The notes: a model not told the origin generated them from the letters alone. Positions 17,727 through 27,255 are shown, counted from the first letter of the stretch. The stretch: DNA of 64,000 bases from Rhodococcus sp. CH91 (GCF_022554085.1 NZ_JAKFYR010000014.1:1-64000); one strand, 5' to 3'. Made by a program: numbers and translations.

Positions 17727-19004
17727 TCAGCCACCCGGAGTGGGTGTCGCGGTCGTCTCCGACCCCGGTGCTCGGGCCGGATCGTCCGGCTCCTGGTACT
17801 CCGATCCGTAGAAGATCGGCAGGATCCCCTTGACCAGGGTCAGGGCCGAGCCTTCACCGGACGGCACGGTGGACAGGTTCGTCGCGACCACGAGGGTCAG
17901 ATCGGTCTCCGGGTCGTGGCCCATGAAGGTCATGAATCCGGGGAGCTGACCGTCGTGTCCGAGCAGCGGTCCGAAGCGGGCCATACCGAGACCGTATCCC
18001 GCGGTTGCCGCACCCACCGACCGGATGCTGTCCAGTCGGGTCTGCTGCATCTGCTCGTCGAGCAGACCCCCGCCGACGAGCGCTTTCACGTAGGTCGTCA
18101 TGTCGCCCACGGTGGAGATCGCAGCACCGGCGGTCCACGTCCACGACGGATTGTCGTCGGTGACATCGTTCGGTTTCACCGTCCCCGCCACGGCGGCCGG
18201 CTGCTCGTCTTCGGGCAGAGCGAAGGTGTCGATCGTGGAGACGTTGGTGCCGAACATGTACCCCTGCGGATGCGGGTCGGGGATCGATGCGTCCTCGATG
18301 GCAGGGAACGAGGTGTTCGCCAGGCCGAGCGGAGCGAAGATCCGTTCTTCGAACGCTTCGGCGACCGGCATCTCGGTCAGCTCCTCGATGACCAGGCCGA
18401 GCAGGACGGTATTGGTGTTGCTGTATTCGAACTGTTCTCCGGGTGCGAACTCGACCGGATGGGAGAAGGCGATCTGCAGCAGCTCCTCCGGTGTCCATGC
18501 CTTCTCCGGTTCCCGGTCCAGGGTGGCGTTGAACTCCGGGTCGGCACTGTAGTTGTACAGACCGCTGCGCATCTCGGCGAGCTCGGAGATGGTGATCGTC
18601 TCGCCGTTCGGTACGCCCTCGACGTAATTCGAGATCGGGTCGTCGAGCGAGAGTTGTCCTTCTTGTACCAGTTGCAGGATGACGGTGACCGTCATCGTCT
18701 TCGTGTTGCTACCGATCCGGAAGTGGTCGGTGGCCGACAGCGGATCGTCGGCGTCGATGGTTCCCGTGCCGAAGGTTCCGGTCCAGTCCCCACGATCGGG
18801 GGAGCTGATCTGTACCACCGCCCCGGGAATTGCGTTGTCCTGCATCAACTGGTCGACCGTCGATTCGACATCGGCCACATACTCGGGCTGAGGCTGTTCG
18901 GTGGATGCGGGGGAGGGTGTGGACTCGGATCCGGTCTCGTCGGAACTGCATGCCGAGGCGGACAATACGGCCACCGTGATGATCGAAGCTGCGAGCATCT
19001 TCAT
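17727..19004 (-). CDS. Serine hydrolase lipoprotein (class C beta-lactamase / D,D-peptidase family)
   Basis: Lipoprotein of 425 aa: signal sequence with lipobox LSASAC, acylated Cys19, then a Ser/Pro/Thr/Glu-rich spacer. The penicilloyl-serine hydrolase motifs are SNTK (Ser99, Lys102), YSN near residue 196 and GHDG (in place of KTG) near 357. It should sit on the outer face of the membrane and act as a D-alanyl-D-alanine carboxypeptidase, esterase or beta-lactamase-like enzyme. The Pro/Thr-rich C-terminus is an unusual tail. The ATG at 19004 follows a weak purine-rich site. It is divergent from the zinc alcohol dehydrogenase (106 bp). Confidence 0.86.
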   Translation of the reverse strand: MKMLAASIITVAVLSASACSSDETGSESTPSPASTEQPQPEYVADVESTVDQLMQDNAIPGAVVQISSPDRGDWTGTFGTGTIDADDPLSATDHFRIGSNTKTMTVTVILQLVQEGQLSLDDPISNYVEGVPNGETITISELAEMRSGLYNYSADPEFNATLDREPEKAWTPEELLQIAFSHPVEFAPGEQFEYSNTNTVLLGLVIEELTEMPVAEAFEERIFAPLGLANTSFPAIEDASIPDPHPQGYMFGTNVSTIDTFALPEDEQPAAVAGTVKPNDVTDDNPSWTWTAGAAISTVGDMTTYVKALVGGGLLDEQMQQTRLDSIRSVGAATAGYGLGMARFGPLLGHDGQLPGFMTFMGHDPETDLTLVVATNLSTVPSGEGSALTLVKGILPIFYGSEYQEPDDPARAPGSETTATPTPGG

Positions 19005-19110
19005 GGGTCGTCCACTTTCGAGTCTCGGTTTCAGCCCCTGTGAAACGTTCCGCTCAGACTAGCCCGCGTGTCATCCTGAAAAGGACCGATCTCTCGGCGA
19101 AAGGCCGAAA

Positions 19111-20157
19111 ATGAAGGCATTGGTATACCACGGTCCTGGGCAACGATCCTGGGAGGACGTGCCCGACGCAACGATCCAGGACGGGACCGACGCGGTGGTG
19201 CGGGTCGATGCGGTCACCATCTGCGGTACCGACCTGCACATTCTCGGAGGGGACGTACCGGCGGTCACCGACGGTCGCATCCTCGGTCACGAAGCCGTAG
19301 GAACGGTGGTCGAAGTAGGGGGAGGGGTGCAGACGCTCGCCCCCGGCGACCGCGTCCTCGTGTCGTGTGTCACCGCGTGCGGAACGTGCAGGTTCTGCCG
19401 AGAAAGCCGTTACGGCCAGTGTCTCGGCGGCGGTGGCTGGATCCTCGGCCACCTGATCGACGGGACCCAGGCGGAACTGGTCCGAGTTCCCTACGCGGAC
19501 AATTCGACTCACCGCATACCCGAGGGCGTGAGCGACGAGCAGATGTTGATGCTCGCCGACATCCTGCCCACCTCCTACGAGGTCGGCGTGCTCAACGGCT
19601 GCGTCCGGCCGGCGGACGTCGTCGTCATCATCGGCGCCGGACCCATCGGGCTTGCCGCGATTCTCGGGGCGAAACTGTTCAGCCCGAGTCACATCGTCGC
19701 CGTGGACCTCGCCGACAGCAGACTCGAAGCGGCCAGAGCATTCGGAGCGGATGTGGTCGTCAACGGTGGTCGCGAGGACGTGGCGGCCGCCGTCCGGGGT
19801 CTCACCGGTGGTCTCGGCGCAGACGTCACCATGGAGGCGGTGGGTTATCCCGCGACGTTCGAGCAAGCGGTCGCTCTCGTCCGGCCGGGTGGGCACGTCG
19901 CGAACCTCGGGGTTCACGGCAAGCCCGCGACCCTGCATCTGGAGGACATCTGGATCAAGGACCTCACGATCACGACCGGGCTGGTCGATACCTACTCCAC
20001 GCCCACACTGATCGGATTGGTGAGCAGTGGCGGGCTCGACACGTCGCCGATGATCACGCACCGGTTCGCCCTCGACCAGTTCGAGGAGGCCTACGACGTG
20101 TTCTCACGCGCGGGCGAGACGGGCGCGCTGAAGGTCCTTCTCACAGCCGGTTCGTAA
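19111..20157 (+). CDS. Zinc-dependent alcohol dehydrogenase family protein
   Basis: Medium-chain dehydrogenase of 348 aa that should oxidise or reduce an alcohol/aldehyde pair with NAD(P). Catalytic-zinc ligands are C38 (TICGTD) and H60-E61 (GHEAVG); structural zinc cysteines are C90, C93, C96 and C104. The Rossmann motif GAGPIGLAA starts near 174. The sequence ILGHLIDGTQAELVRVPYAD is typical of the threonine/secondary-alcohol dehydrogenase branch. GAAAGG lies 6 bases before the ATG. The 3' end is 12 bp from the convergent GH3 gene. Confidence 0.88.
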   Translation: MKALVYHGPGQRSWEDVPDATIQDGTDAVVRVDAVTICGTDLHILGGDVPAVTDGRILGHEAVGTVVEVGGGVQTLAPGDRVLVSCVTACGTCRFCRESRYGQCLGGGGWILGHLIDGTQAELVRVPYADNSTHRIPEGVSDEQMLMLADILPTSYEVGVLNGCVRPADVVVIIGAGPIGLAAILGAKLFSPSHIVAVDLADSRLEAARAFGADVVVNGGREDVAAAVRGLTGGLGADVTMEAVGYPATFEQAVALVRPGGHVANLGVHGKPATLHLEDIWIKDLTITTGLVDTYSTPTLIGLVSSGGLDTSPMITHRFALDQFEEAYDVFSRAGETGALKVLLTAGS

Positions 20158-20169
20158 CGGTTCCGATCC

Positions 20170-22407
20170 TCACGTCTGCTGGTTCGCAGCGTCGAGGAGC
20201 TGCTGGATCTGCCCCGGGTCGACGCCCGGGGCGAATCCTGCGATGCGCCCGATCGGCATCGACGCCGCCATCTTCAGCACGCTCTCGTCGATCCCGACAT
20301 CGCCGCCCATCGATCCGAATGCCTGCATGACGATCTCGGCCGCTGCGGGATTCCGGAACAGCTCGCCGAGCGAAGATTCCATCGTGAGCGGAATCCTCAC
20401 CGCATCACCGTCGATCTCGACGTGCAGGCACTGACGGATGTCGCGACTCGAGGCGCCGATCTCGACGGTGTACGTACCGCCCTCGACGATCCAGGAATCC
20501 GCTCGGGTGTCCCAGTAGGCGAGGTCGTCGCGCCGCAGCGTGATCACGATGCGGCGCGATTCGCCGGGTTCGAGGTGGACCTTGCCGAATCCCTTCAGTT
20601 CTCGTGCCGGTCTCGTCACCGAGGAATCGGGCACCCCGATGTACACCTGCACGACCTCCGCACCTGCGCGCTCACCGGTATTGGTGACGGTGACGTGCAC
20701 CCTCGGATCACGGTCGGCCTCCACCGATGCGTCCGTGTACTCGAACGTCGTGTACGACAATCCGTGGCCGAACGGGAAGGAGACGTCGAGGCCGCGCGCG
20801 TCGTAGTCGCGGTAACCGACGAACAGACCTTCGCCGTAGCGCACGTGCCCGTGCTCGCCGGGAAAGTTCGTGTAGGCGGGTGTGTCCTCGAGGCGGACCG
20901 GAATCGTCTCGGCGAGGCGGCCGCTCGGATTCACCACTCCGTACAGGACGTCGGCGAGCGCACCTCCGCCCGCCTGCCCGAGCAGCCACCCCTCCACGAT
21001 CGCCGGCACGCGTTCGGCGAACCCGCTCAGCCGGACCACACCGCCGTTCGACAACACCACCACGACGTTCGGATTCGCGGCGAGCACCGCATCGAGCAGC
21101 GCGGTCTGGCTCGCCGGGAGTTCGAGATCGTCGCGGTCGAAACCCTCGGATTCGAGTTCCGCGGGCACCCCGAGGAAGACGACGGCGATGTCGGCGTCAC
21201 CGGCGAGGGTCACCGCCTCGTCGACCAGTGCGGCCGCTTCCGATCCGTCGAGGGCGTACCCGGCCGCGAAGGGGACCTCGCGCGAGGACAGTGCCCGGAT
21301 CTCGTCGAGTGCGTTGTCGAGGCGCGTCGGGTTGATCCGGGACGAGCCGGCGCCTTGGTAGCGCGGGGTGCGGGCGAGCTCGCCGATCACGGCGACGTCC
21401 GTGTCTGCGGCGAGAGGAAGCAGGCCGGTCTCGTTGCGCAGCAGGACGATGCTCTGCCCGGCGACTTCCCGGGCGAGCGCGTGGTGTGCCTCGGAGTCGA
21501 ATGTCGCGTCGGGATCGGCTCCGCCGACGATCTTCTGCACCAACCCGACCACGCGTCCTGCCGCCTCGTCGAGCACCGCCTCGTCCAGACTGCCTGCGCG
21601 CACGGACGCGACGATCTCGGCGTCGGTGCGCCCTCCCGTCGCCGGCATCTCCAGATCCAGACCGGCGCGCAGGGAGGCCACCCGGTCGTCGACGGCACCC
21701 CAGTCGCTCACCACGAGCCCGTCGAATCCCCATTCACCGCGCAACACGTCGGTGAGCAGCCACGGGTTGCGAGACGAGTAGACGCCGTTGATGCGGTTGT
21801 ACGAGCACATCACCGTCCAGGGGTGGGCGTCCTGCACGACCCGCTGGAAGCCGCGCAGATAGATCTCCCGCAGGGGCCTCGGGTCGATGTCGGCGGAGAC
21901 CCGCATGCGGTCGGTTTCCTGGTTGTTCGCCGCGAAGTGCTTGAGCGAGGTGCCCACCCCCCGCGACTGGATCCCGCGGACCAGGGCAGCACCCAGAACA
22001 CCGGAGAGCAGTGGATCCTCCGACAGGTACTCGAAGTTCCGTCCGCACAGCGGAGAGCGCTTGATGTTGATACCCGGACCGAGCAACACCCCCACTTGCA
22101 ACGCCCGCGCTTCCGTGCCCAGCGCGGCGCCGACACGTTCGAGCAGTTCCGGATCGAACGAGCAACCCAGTGCGACCGCGGGCGGGAAACAGGTCGCGGG
22201 AACGGACGAGTGCAGCCCGAGATGATCGCCTTCCGCGGTCTGCTTGCGCACGCCGTGCGGTCCGTCGGTGAGCATCACCGAAGGGATGTTCTCGCGCAGA
22301 ACCGGTTCGGTGTGCCAGAAGTCGAGGCCGCTGGTGAGCGACGCCTTCTCCTCGAGCGTCAGTCGCGCCACGATCTCGGCAGGGGTGCGGAGGGTCGGAT
22401 CGGTCAT
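20170..22407 (-). CDS. Glycoside hydrolase family 3 beta-glucosidase
   Basis: Enzyme of 745 aa with the GH3 N-terminal TIM barrel, alpha/beta sandwich and C-terminal fibronectin-III-like domain (EVVQVYIGVPDSSVTRPARELKGF). The catalytic nucleophile is the Asp of VVSDWGAVDD, near residue 235, and KHFAANNQE gives the substrate-binding KH motif. There is no signal peptide, so it is cytoplasmic and would cleave imported beta-glucosides. The ATG at 22407 has GAAGGAG 6 bases upstream and is preferred over the in-frame start at 22440. The C-terminal 80 residues (a DVGIDESVLKMAASMPIGR region) are the extra helical tail seen in some actinobacterial GH3 enzymes. Confidence 0.9.
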   Translation of the reverse strand: MTDPTLRTPAEIVARLTLEEKASLTSGLDFWHTEPVLRENIPSVMLTDGPHGVRKQTAEGDHLGLHSSVPATCFPPAVALGCSFDPELLERVGAALGTEARALQVGVLLGPGINIKRSPLCGRNFEYLSEDPLLSGVLGAALVRGIQSRGVGTSLKHFAANNQETDRMRVSADIDPRPLREIYLRGFQRVVQDAHPWTVMCSYNRINGVYSSRNPWLLTDVLRGEWGFDGLVVSDWGAVDDRVASLRAGLDLEMPATGGRTDAEIVASVRAGSLDEAVLDEAAGRVVGLVQKIVGGADPDATFDSEAHHALAREVAGQSIVLLRNETGLLPLAADTDVAVIGELARTPRYQGAGSSRINPTRLDNALDEIRALSSREVPFAAGYALDGSEAAALVDEAVTLAGDADIAVVFLGVPAELESEGFDRDDLELPASQTALLDAVLAANPNVVVVLSNGGVVRLSGFAERVPAIVEGWLLGQAGGGALADVLYGVVNPSGRLAETIPVRLEDTPAYTNFPGEHGHVRYGEGLFVGYRDYDARGLDVSFPFGHGLSYTTFEYTDASVEADRDPRVHVTVTNTGERAGAEVVQVYIGVPDSSVTRPARELKGFGKVHLEPGESRRIVITLRRDDLAYWDTRADSWIVEGGTYTVEIGASSRDIRQCLHVEIDGDAVRIPLTMESSLGELFRNPAAAEIVMQAFGSMGGDVGIDESVLKMAASMPIGRIAGFAPGVDPGQIQQLLDAANQQT

Positions 22408-22587
22408 GATGCTCCTTCGGCCACAGACGGTCCGCTGCACCCTAACCCGCGAAAGTGGACAGACGATATCGATGCCGCCCGACCGCGTGTTACATGGGAC
22501 AGCCCGGATGCGGGGCTGTCGTACGGCAGGTTAAGAATGTCCGAATCATCGGTTTTCGTCGGGGGACGAGGCAATCGGGAGGATGAC

Positions 22588-24408
22588 GTGATCGAGGTGC
22601 ACGCAGCGGCGAGGGGGACCGTGACGTTGCCCCGCGACCATCGATGGGTGGTGGTCGACGTCGAGACCTCGGGCGTACGCCCGAACGCCCACCGGATACT
22701 GAGCGTCGCAGCCTTGGTGCTGCGTGAGGACGGTTCCGTCGAACGAGAGTTCTCCACGCTCGTCGATCCCGGCTGCGATCCGGGGCCCGTCCACGTCCAC
22801 AGGCTCACGCCCGAACGACTCGCCGGCGCGCCCCGCTTCGAGGACATCGCGACCGACCTCGCCGACGTTCTCGACGGCGCCACACTCGTCGCCCACAACG
22901 CGTCCTTCGACTACGGATTCCTCGACGCCGAGTTCCGCCGCGCAGGCACCTCGCTCCCCGCCGAGCACCGCCTGTGCACGCTCGCGCTGTCGCGGCGACT
23001 CGAGCTCGACGTCCCCAACTACCGCCTCGCCACCCTCGCGCAGCACTGGCAGGTGCAGCAGCTGCAGGAGCACGACGCCTACGACGACGCGCGGGTCCTC
23101 TCCGAGATCTTCCTGCGCAGCGCCGCCATGGCCGACAACCTCCAGTTGCCGTTGCCGGTGGTGAACTGCCGCACCCGCAAGTCGGTCCACCCCCCGTCGG
23201 TGCCGCGTGTGCCGTGCCCCTGGAAGAACCCGGGTCGCCTCACCGAGGACGGTCTCGTCCAGGGCATGAAGGTCGTGATCAGCGGGTCGACGGTCACGCC
23301 GCGCACGGTGCTCGCGAAGCGCCTGACCGAGGCCGGGCTCGACGTCATGAACAGCGCGAGCAAGCAGACCGGCGTCGTGGTGTGCAACGACCCCACCGTG
23401 CAGACGGCGAAGATCCGCAAGGCCATGGCCGAGGGCATTCCCGTCGTGAGCGAGCAGCAGCTCGAAGACCTGCTGACACGCGTGCGCCCGGGCGAACCGA
23501 AGGTCGCCACCGTCGTCGATATCATTCCGCCGCCCGAACCGGCGCTCGAACAACAGACCGACGCTCCGGCCGTGCCGGCCATCCGGGAACTCGGCGGCCA
23601 CAAACCCAAGTTGTGGACCGGCCGCAAGGTGCTGCTCATGGGCGGCACCCACCTGCAGGCCGTGATGATGCGCTCGCGGCTCACACAACTCGGTGCCCGC
23701 CCCGCCCTCAACTTCACCGCCGCCGTGACCGACGTGCTGGTCCTCGAAGGCGGCGAGTCGGACAAGAGGATGTCGCGGGTCGCCACACGGGAGCTGCCCG
23801 TCCTGCGGCCCGACGACGTGGACGCCGCCGTCCAGCACGGAATCGTTCCCCCGCACATGCGGATGGAGTCGCGGCTGACGGCGCCGGTGCTGTCCCGCGG
23901 TGAGGTGATCGACCTGCCGTCCGACAGTCACCGCTGGGCCGTGAACGTGGCGTGGAAGGCCGAAACGGCCGGCGACGAGTTCGATCTCGACATCGTCGCG
24001 TTCCTTCTCGGTGCCGACGAGAAGGTCGACACCGACGAGGATTTCGTCTTCTACAACAACCCCTCCTACGACGACGGTGTCGTCGAGCTGAGCATCGACG
24101 GCAGCAGCGAGCACTGCATCCGGGTCGACCTCGCGTCGCTTCCCGGTGAATGCGAACGCATCGCCGTCGCTGCGGCCATCGACGGCAACCGCACCTTCGG
24201 AGAACTCGGCGCGGTGTCCGTCGGAGTCGACAGCGAGGCCGGCACTGCCGCAACCTTCGTGCTCGACGCCGGAACCACCGAACGCACCATGGTGCTCGCC
24301 GAGATCTACCGCCGCGCCGGCGCGTGGCGGCTGCGTGCGGTCGGGCAGGGTTACGACGACGATCTCGCAGCACTGGCCCAGCGGTACGGGGTGGACGTCG
24401 ATGAGTGA
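22588..24408 (+). CDS. DEDDh exonuclease - BRCT - BRCT - TerD fusion protein (active-site intact copy)
   Basis: Multidomain protein of 606 aa. Residues about 18-185 are a DnaQ-like 3'-5' exonuclease with complete DEDDh residues: D24 and E26 (VVDVETSG), D108 (HNASFDYGF), H162 and D167 (EHDAYDDA). Two BRCT-like regions follow (about 222-300, GMKVVISGSTVTPRT; about 345-415, GRKVLLMGGTHLQAV). A C-terminal TerD domain ends EIYRRAGAWRLRAVGQGYDDD. TerD domains bind calcium; BRCT modules mediate DNA-repair assemblies. The GTG at 22588 has GGGAGG 6 bases upstream and aligns with the start of the second copy at 58819; ATG 22537 is an alternative. A NERD-helicase follows 33 bp later. It likely processes DNA in a Ter-dependent stress/defence response. 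Confidence 0.85.
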   Translation: MIEVHAAARGTVTLPRDHRWVVVDVETSGVRPNAHRILSVAALVLREDGSVEREFSTLVDPGCDPGPVHVHRLTPERLAGAPRFEDIATDLADVLDGATLVAHNASFDYGFLDAEFRRAGTSLPAEHRLCTLALSRRLELDVPNYRLATLAQHWQVQQLQEHDAYDDARVLSEIFLRSAAMADNLQLPLPVVNCRTRKSVHPPSVPRVPCPWKNPGRLTEDGLVQGMKVVISGSTVTPRTVLAKRLTEAGLDVMNSASKQTGVVVCNDPTVQTAKIRKAMAEGIPVVSEQQLEDLLTRVRPGEPKVATVVDIIPPPEPALEQQTDAPAVPAIRELGGHKPKLWTGRKVLLMGGTHLQAVMMRSRLTQLGARPALNFTAAVTDVLVLEGGESDKRMSRVATRELPVLRPDDVDAAVQHGIVPPHMRMESRLTAPVLSRGEVIDLPSDSHRWAVNVAWKAETAGDEFDLDIVAFLLGADEKVDTDEDFVFYNNPSYDDGVVELSIDGSSEHCIRVDLASLPGECERIAVAAAIDGNRTFGELGAVSVGVDSEAGTAATFVLDAGTTERTMVLAEIYRRAGAWRLRAVGQGYDDDLAALAQRYGVDVDE

Positions 24409-24441
24409 GCGGCTGACCCCCGCCGGTCGGGGAGACGCGTC

Positions 24442-26094
24442 GTGAGCATCCGCATCCCCGAACAGCCCCGCTTCGCGAATGCGACGGAGGAGAGCGTGTG
24501 GAACACGCTCACCGCTCAGCTCGACGCGAACGATCTCGTGGTCGCCAACCAGCGCGTCACCGACCACAGCAAGGATCACGAGATCGACTTCGTCGTCGCC
24601 CTCGAGGGGTACGGGGTGATCTGTCTCGAGGTCAAAGGTGGTGAGGTCTGGTGGGAGGACGGCAACTGGTACCAGCGTCATCGCTCCGGGCCCGCGATCA
24701 TCGAACCGGTGGAGCAGGTCCGCGGCGCGATGTACGCGCTGCGGCGGTACGTCGACAAGGATCCCCGGTGGACGTCGGGGCATGTGCGGTGGGATCACGT
24801 CGTCGTCTTCCCCAGCAGCAGCATCTCCGCCGAGTTCGCGCTACCGGAGTGGCCCCGCTGGAAGGTCGTCGACCGTGACGACATCGAGAAGATCGTGCCC
24901 CTGCTCCGGCGGATACTCGTCGACCAGCAGGTCGCGAAGACGGGGATCGACGCCGACGGGATCGCCGAACTCGCCGAGGTGCTCTCGGGGCGCGGGATGC
25001 CGCAACGCGACGTCGTGGCGCGGGCGCTCGAGAACGAGAACACCTGCGACGTCCTCACCGCTCAGCAGGCGATGATCCTCGACGCGACGCGGCTGCTCCC
25101 GCGCGTCGAGGTGCGCGGTGGCGCGGGCAGCGGCAAGACCTTCCTTGCACTGGAGAAGGCGCGACGGCTCACCAAGCATGGCAAACGCGTTGCCCTGCTC
25201 TGCTATTCGCACGGACTCGCGTCCTATCTCGAACGCATCACCGCCACCTGGCACCGCAAGGAGCGTCCTGCCTACGTAGGGGAGTTCCACGAACTCGGCA
25301 GACTGTGGGGAGCGCCGGAAGGCCCTCCGGAGAGTCTGCGCACCGAACAGACCGTGCAGTTCTGGGAACACGAGCTGCCCGCGCGTATGGCCGAACTCGC
25401 CGCCGAACTACCCGACAAGAAGAGATTCGACGCGATCGTCGTCGACGAAGCGCAGGACTTCGCCGACGATTGGTGGCGCCCCGTGCTCGCCGCCCTCCGC
25501 GACGAGGATGCGGGAGAGATCTACGTCTTCAGCGACGAAGGGCAACGCGTCTTCGACCGGGAAGGCGTGCCGCCCGTCGACCTCGTGCCGCTCGTTCTCG
25601 ACCAGAATCTGCGCAACACCAGGCAGATCGCCGATTCCTTCATCTCGCTGGTCGGGCAGCGGATGCGGCTGCTCGGCAGTGACGGACCCGAAGTCCGCTT
25701 CGTGCCCTGCCTCCCGGAAGATGCCGTGGGCAGGGCGGACGACGCGATCGACGGACTCCTCGACGAAGGCTGGCGTCCCGAGGACGTCGCCCTGCTCGCG
25801 ACGGGTAGCCGGCACCCGGAGCAAGTCGAACGCCAGGCGGCCGGCCCGAAAGCGTACTGGGAGAGTTTCTGGGACACAGACCAGGTCTTCTACGGGCACG
25901 TGCTCGGCTTCAAAGGACTCGAACGACGAGCAGTGGTCCTGGCCCTGAACGAAAAGAAGCCGCAGGACCGCTCCCGTGAGCGCCTGTATGTCGGCCTGTC
26001 GCGCGCACGGGATCAACTGATCGTCTGCGGAGACCCCGACTTCGTCCGCGAAGTGGGCGGGGAGGACCTGCTCGAGCGGTTCGGTGGAATCTGA
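24442..26094 (+). CDS. NERD nuclease-domain UvrD-like helicase
   Basis: Protein of 550 aa. Residues about 12-130 form a NERD (nuclease-related) domain with the DHEIDFVVA and CLEVKGG elements that mirror a PD-(D/E)xK core. It is followed by an SF1 helicase motor: Walker A GGAGSGKT (226-233), Walker B VVDEAQDF (D335), and C-terminal helicase motifs ending in ERLYVGLSRARDQLIVCG. It should translocate on and cut or process DNA using ATP. The GTG has GGGGAG upstream. It follows the exonuclease-BRCT-TerD gene by 33 bp in the same direction, making a two-gene DNA-processing unit, and is closed by a long stem-loop at 26123-26164. Confidence 0.86.
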   Translation: MSIRIPEQPRFANATEESVWNTLTAQLDANDLVVANQRVTDHSKDHEIDFVVALEGYGVICLEVKGGEVWWEDGNWYQRHRSGPAIIEPVEQVRGAMYALRRYVDKDPRWTSGHVRWDHVVVFPSSSISAEFALPEWPRWKVVDRDDIEKIVPLLRRILVDQQVAKTGIDADGIAELAEVLSGRGMPQRDVVARALENENTCDVLTAQQAMILDATRLLPRVEVRGGAGSGKTFLALEKARRLTKHGKRVALLCYSHGLASYLERITATWHRKERPAYVGEFHELGRLWGAPEGPPESLRTEQTVQFWEHELPARMAELAAELPDKKRFDAIVVDEAQDFADDWWRPVLAALRDEDAGEIYVFSDEGQRVFDREGVPPVDLVPLVLDQNLRNTRQIADSFISLVGQRMRLLGSDGPEVRFVPCLPEDAVGRADDAIDGLLDEGWRPEDVALLATGSRHPEQVERQAAGPKAYWESFWDTDQVFYGHVLGFKGLERRAVVLALNEKKPQDRSRERLYVGLSRARDQLIVCGDPDFVREVGGEDLLERFGGI

Positions 26095-26122
26095 CCGATC
26101 CGCTGTTTGCATTCGCTCGCGA

Positions 26123-26164
26123 ATCAGTCATCCGCGCATGGAATTTCGTGCGCGAATGACTGAT
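26123..26164. terminator. Long stem-loop after NERD-helicase gene
   Basis: ATCAGTCATCCGCGCA (26123-26138) pairs with TGCGCGAATGACTGAT (26149-26164) with one mismatch across a 10-base loop. It lies 28 bp after the helicase stop and has the shape of an intrinsic terminator without a clear U-tract. Confidence 0.7.
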
Positions 26165-26209
26165 CTTCGTGCGGTTGTCGGGGCCGAGCGCTCCGGCGTG
26201 CGAAGCGGT

Positions 26210-26234
26210 CATCGGTGCGCGTTATTGCGCGCTC
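26210..26234. repeat. 25-bp imperfect direct repeat, left copy
   Basis: This 25-base stretch (CATCGGTGCGCG-T-TATTGCG...) recurs at 28124-28148 in the same orientation with two mismatches. The pair brackets the 26.2-28.1 kb segment carrying the DUF3558 operon and a secreted protein gene. It overlaps the 3' end of the adjacent gene. Confidence 0.5.
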
Positions 26235-26584
26235 TGATGACGGTTTCCCGCTCCGATGTCTGGGTCGGTGGAGGCGAGTTGGCGAGCCCAGTCGGATTCG
26301 GTGTCGAGGAAGGCTTCTCCGCCGGTGGCGAAGGCGTCGCGGAGTTGTTTCAATGCTCGGCTGAACTGTTCGATGCGCTCCACTGCGGATTCAGGCGTCC
26401 CAGCGGCCTTGCGGCGATAGCCGGCGGCGAGTTGCTGGGCGGAGTCCAAGTCGCCGAAACCGTGGACCTCCATCAGTCTTGTCGCAGTCTCTTTGGCTCT
26501 GTCGAACTCCTCGAGCATCGTGTCGCAGATTCTGACGAGTTCGTCGACGACGTGCGGGTCCAGGCGTGTAAACGATGAGTTCAT
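26222..26584 (-). CDS. Small helical protein of unknown function, WXG100/ESX-like
   Basis: Acidic 120-aa protein, almost wholly predicted alpha-helical and without signal peptide or membrane segment. The middle shows heptad-like runs (VDELVRICDTMLEEFDRAKETA and RIEQFSRALKQLRDAFA, read in pieces), which resemble ESX/WXG100-associated helical proteins of mycolata but without a clear WXG motif. I do not assign a function. The ATG at 26584 follows GGGAG at a suitable distance; the upstream in-frame start at 26653 overlaps the lipoprotein gene and is less likely. It follows the DUF3558 lipoprotein by 10 bp and is probably co-transcribed, a common actinobacterial gene pair. Confidence 0.65.
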   Translation of the reverse strand: MNSSFTRLDPHVVDELVRICDTMLEEFDRAKETATRLMEVHGFGDLDSAQQLAAGYRRKAAGTPESAVERIEQFSRALKQLRDAFATGGEAFLDTESDWARQLASTDPDIGAGNRHQSAQ

Positions 26585-26594
26585 GAGGCTCCCA

Positions 26595-27179
26595 TCAAGG
26601 AAGATATGGTTCGACTGACGCAACGAGTTGCTCGAACCCCTGGCACCATTCATCGATGGGTGGGTCCGTTAGAGAGTCCACGTGTTCGATCCTGTTGAAG
26701 ATGACGATTCCGAAGTCGGTCTGCAGTACATAGGTGCAGGTGGCCTTCTGGCTCGGATCGATACGTAGGAGAGCGGCTCTCCCGTTGACCCTCGTTGACG
26801 AGGAGATATGCCCGTTCTTCTCGAGTTCTTCAGCCACAGTGACATTCCCCGAAAGAACATTGATCCCGTACCCGCGTCGCACACCGGGGATGTGGTTGGC
26901 GTCGCGGTACGTGCATCCCAGGAAGGTATACGTCCCCATGGGCATGTCCGCGAGTTCTTTCTTCCCCGCGTCGTACCCGGCCGCATTCATGACGTCGTCG
27001 GGAATGTCATAACAGGGATCGAAGGTGACGGGTGGTCTGCCGGAGTCGTCGGTGATGCGCGGGGTGCGGGTCGTCGATGTGGCTGCCTCGTCGTCTGTGA
27101 GGTCGTCTGCGGCACTCGGACTGCACGCCGTCACCACTACCGCAGCTACTGCGAGCGCGACCGTTCCCCACTTACCCAT
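26595..27179 (-). CDS. DUF3558 lipoprotein
   Basis: Membrane-anchored lipoprotein of 194 aa. The signal peptide ends in the lipobox VVTAC with lipidated Cys19, then a Thr/Asp-rich spacer. The DUF3558 core starts with the hallmark FDPCYDIPDDVMNAAGYD, and further conserved cysteines occur in YTFLGCTYRD, ATCTYVLQ and DEWCQGFEQL, probably disulfide-linked outside the cell. The family is restricted mainly to Actinobacteria and is of unknown function. The ATG at 27179 starts the operon with the downstream small helical protein. Its role is unknown. Confidence 0.85.
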   Translation of the reverse strand: MGKWGTVALAVAAVVVTACSPSAADDLTDDEAATSTTRTPRITDDSGRPPVTFDPCYDIPDDVMNAAGYDAGKKELADMPMGTYTFLGCTYRDANHIPGVRRGYGINVLSGNVTVAEELEKNGHISSSTRVNGRAALLRIDPSQKATCTYVLQTDFGIVIFNRIEHVDSLTDPPIDEWCQGFEQLVASVEPYLP

Positions 27180-27255
27180 GCGACCCCCCGATCGATTGTC
27201 GGGCAGACGCTAACACAAAGCAGGCGAGTGGTGATGAGGGCTGATTCGTCGTACA

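Noticed and set aside
20422-22587. Open frame continuous with the exonuclease-BRCT-TerD gene that would add over 700 residues
   Set aside because: It lies opposite the GH3 gene and has shadow-type composition; the homologous second copy starts where GTG 22588 does.
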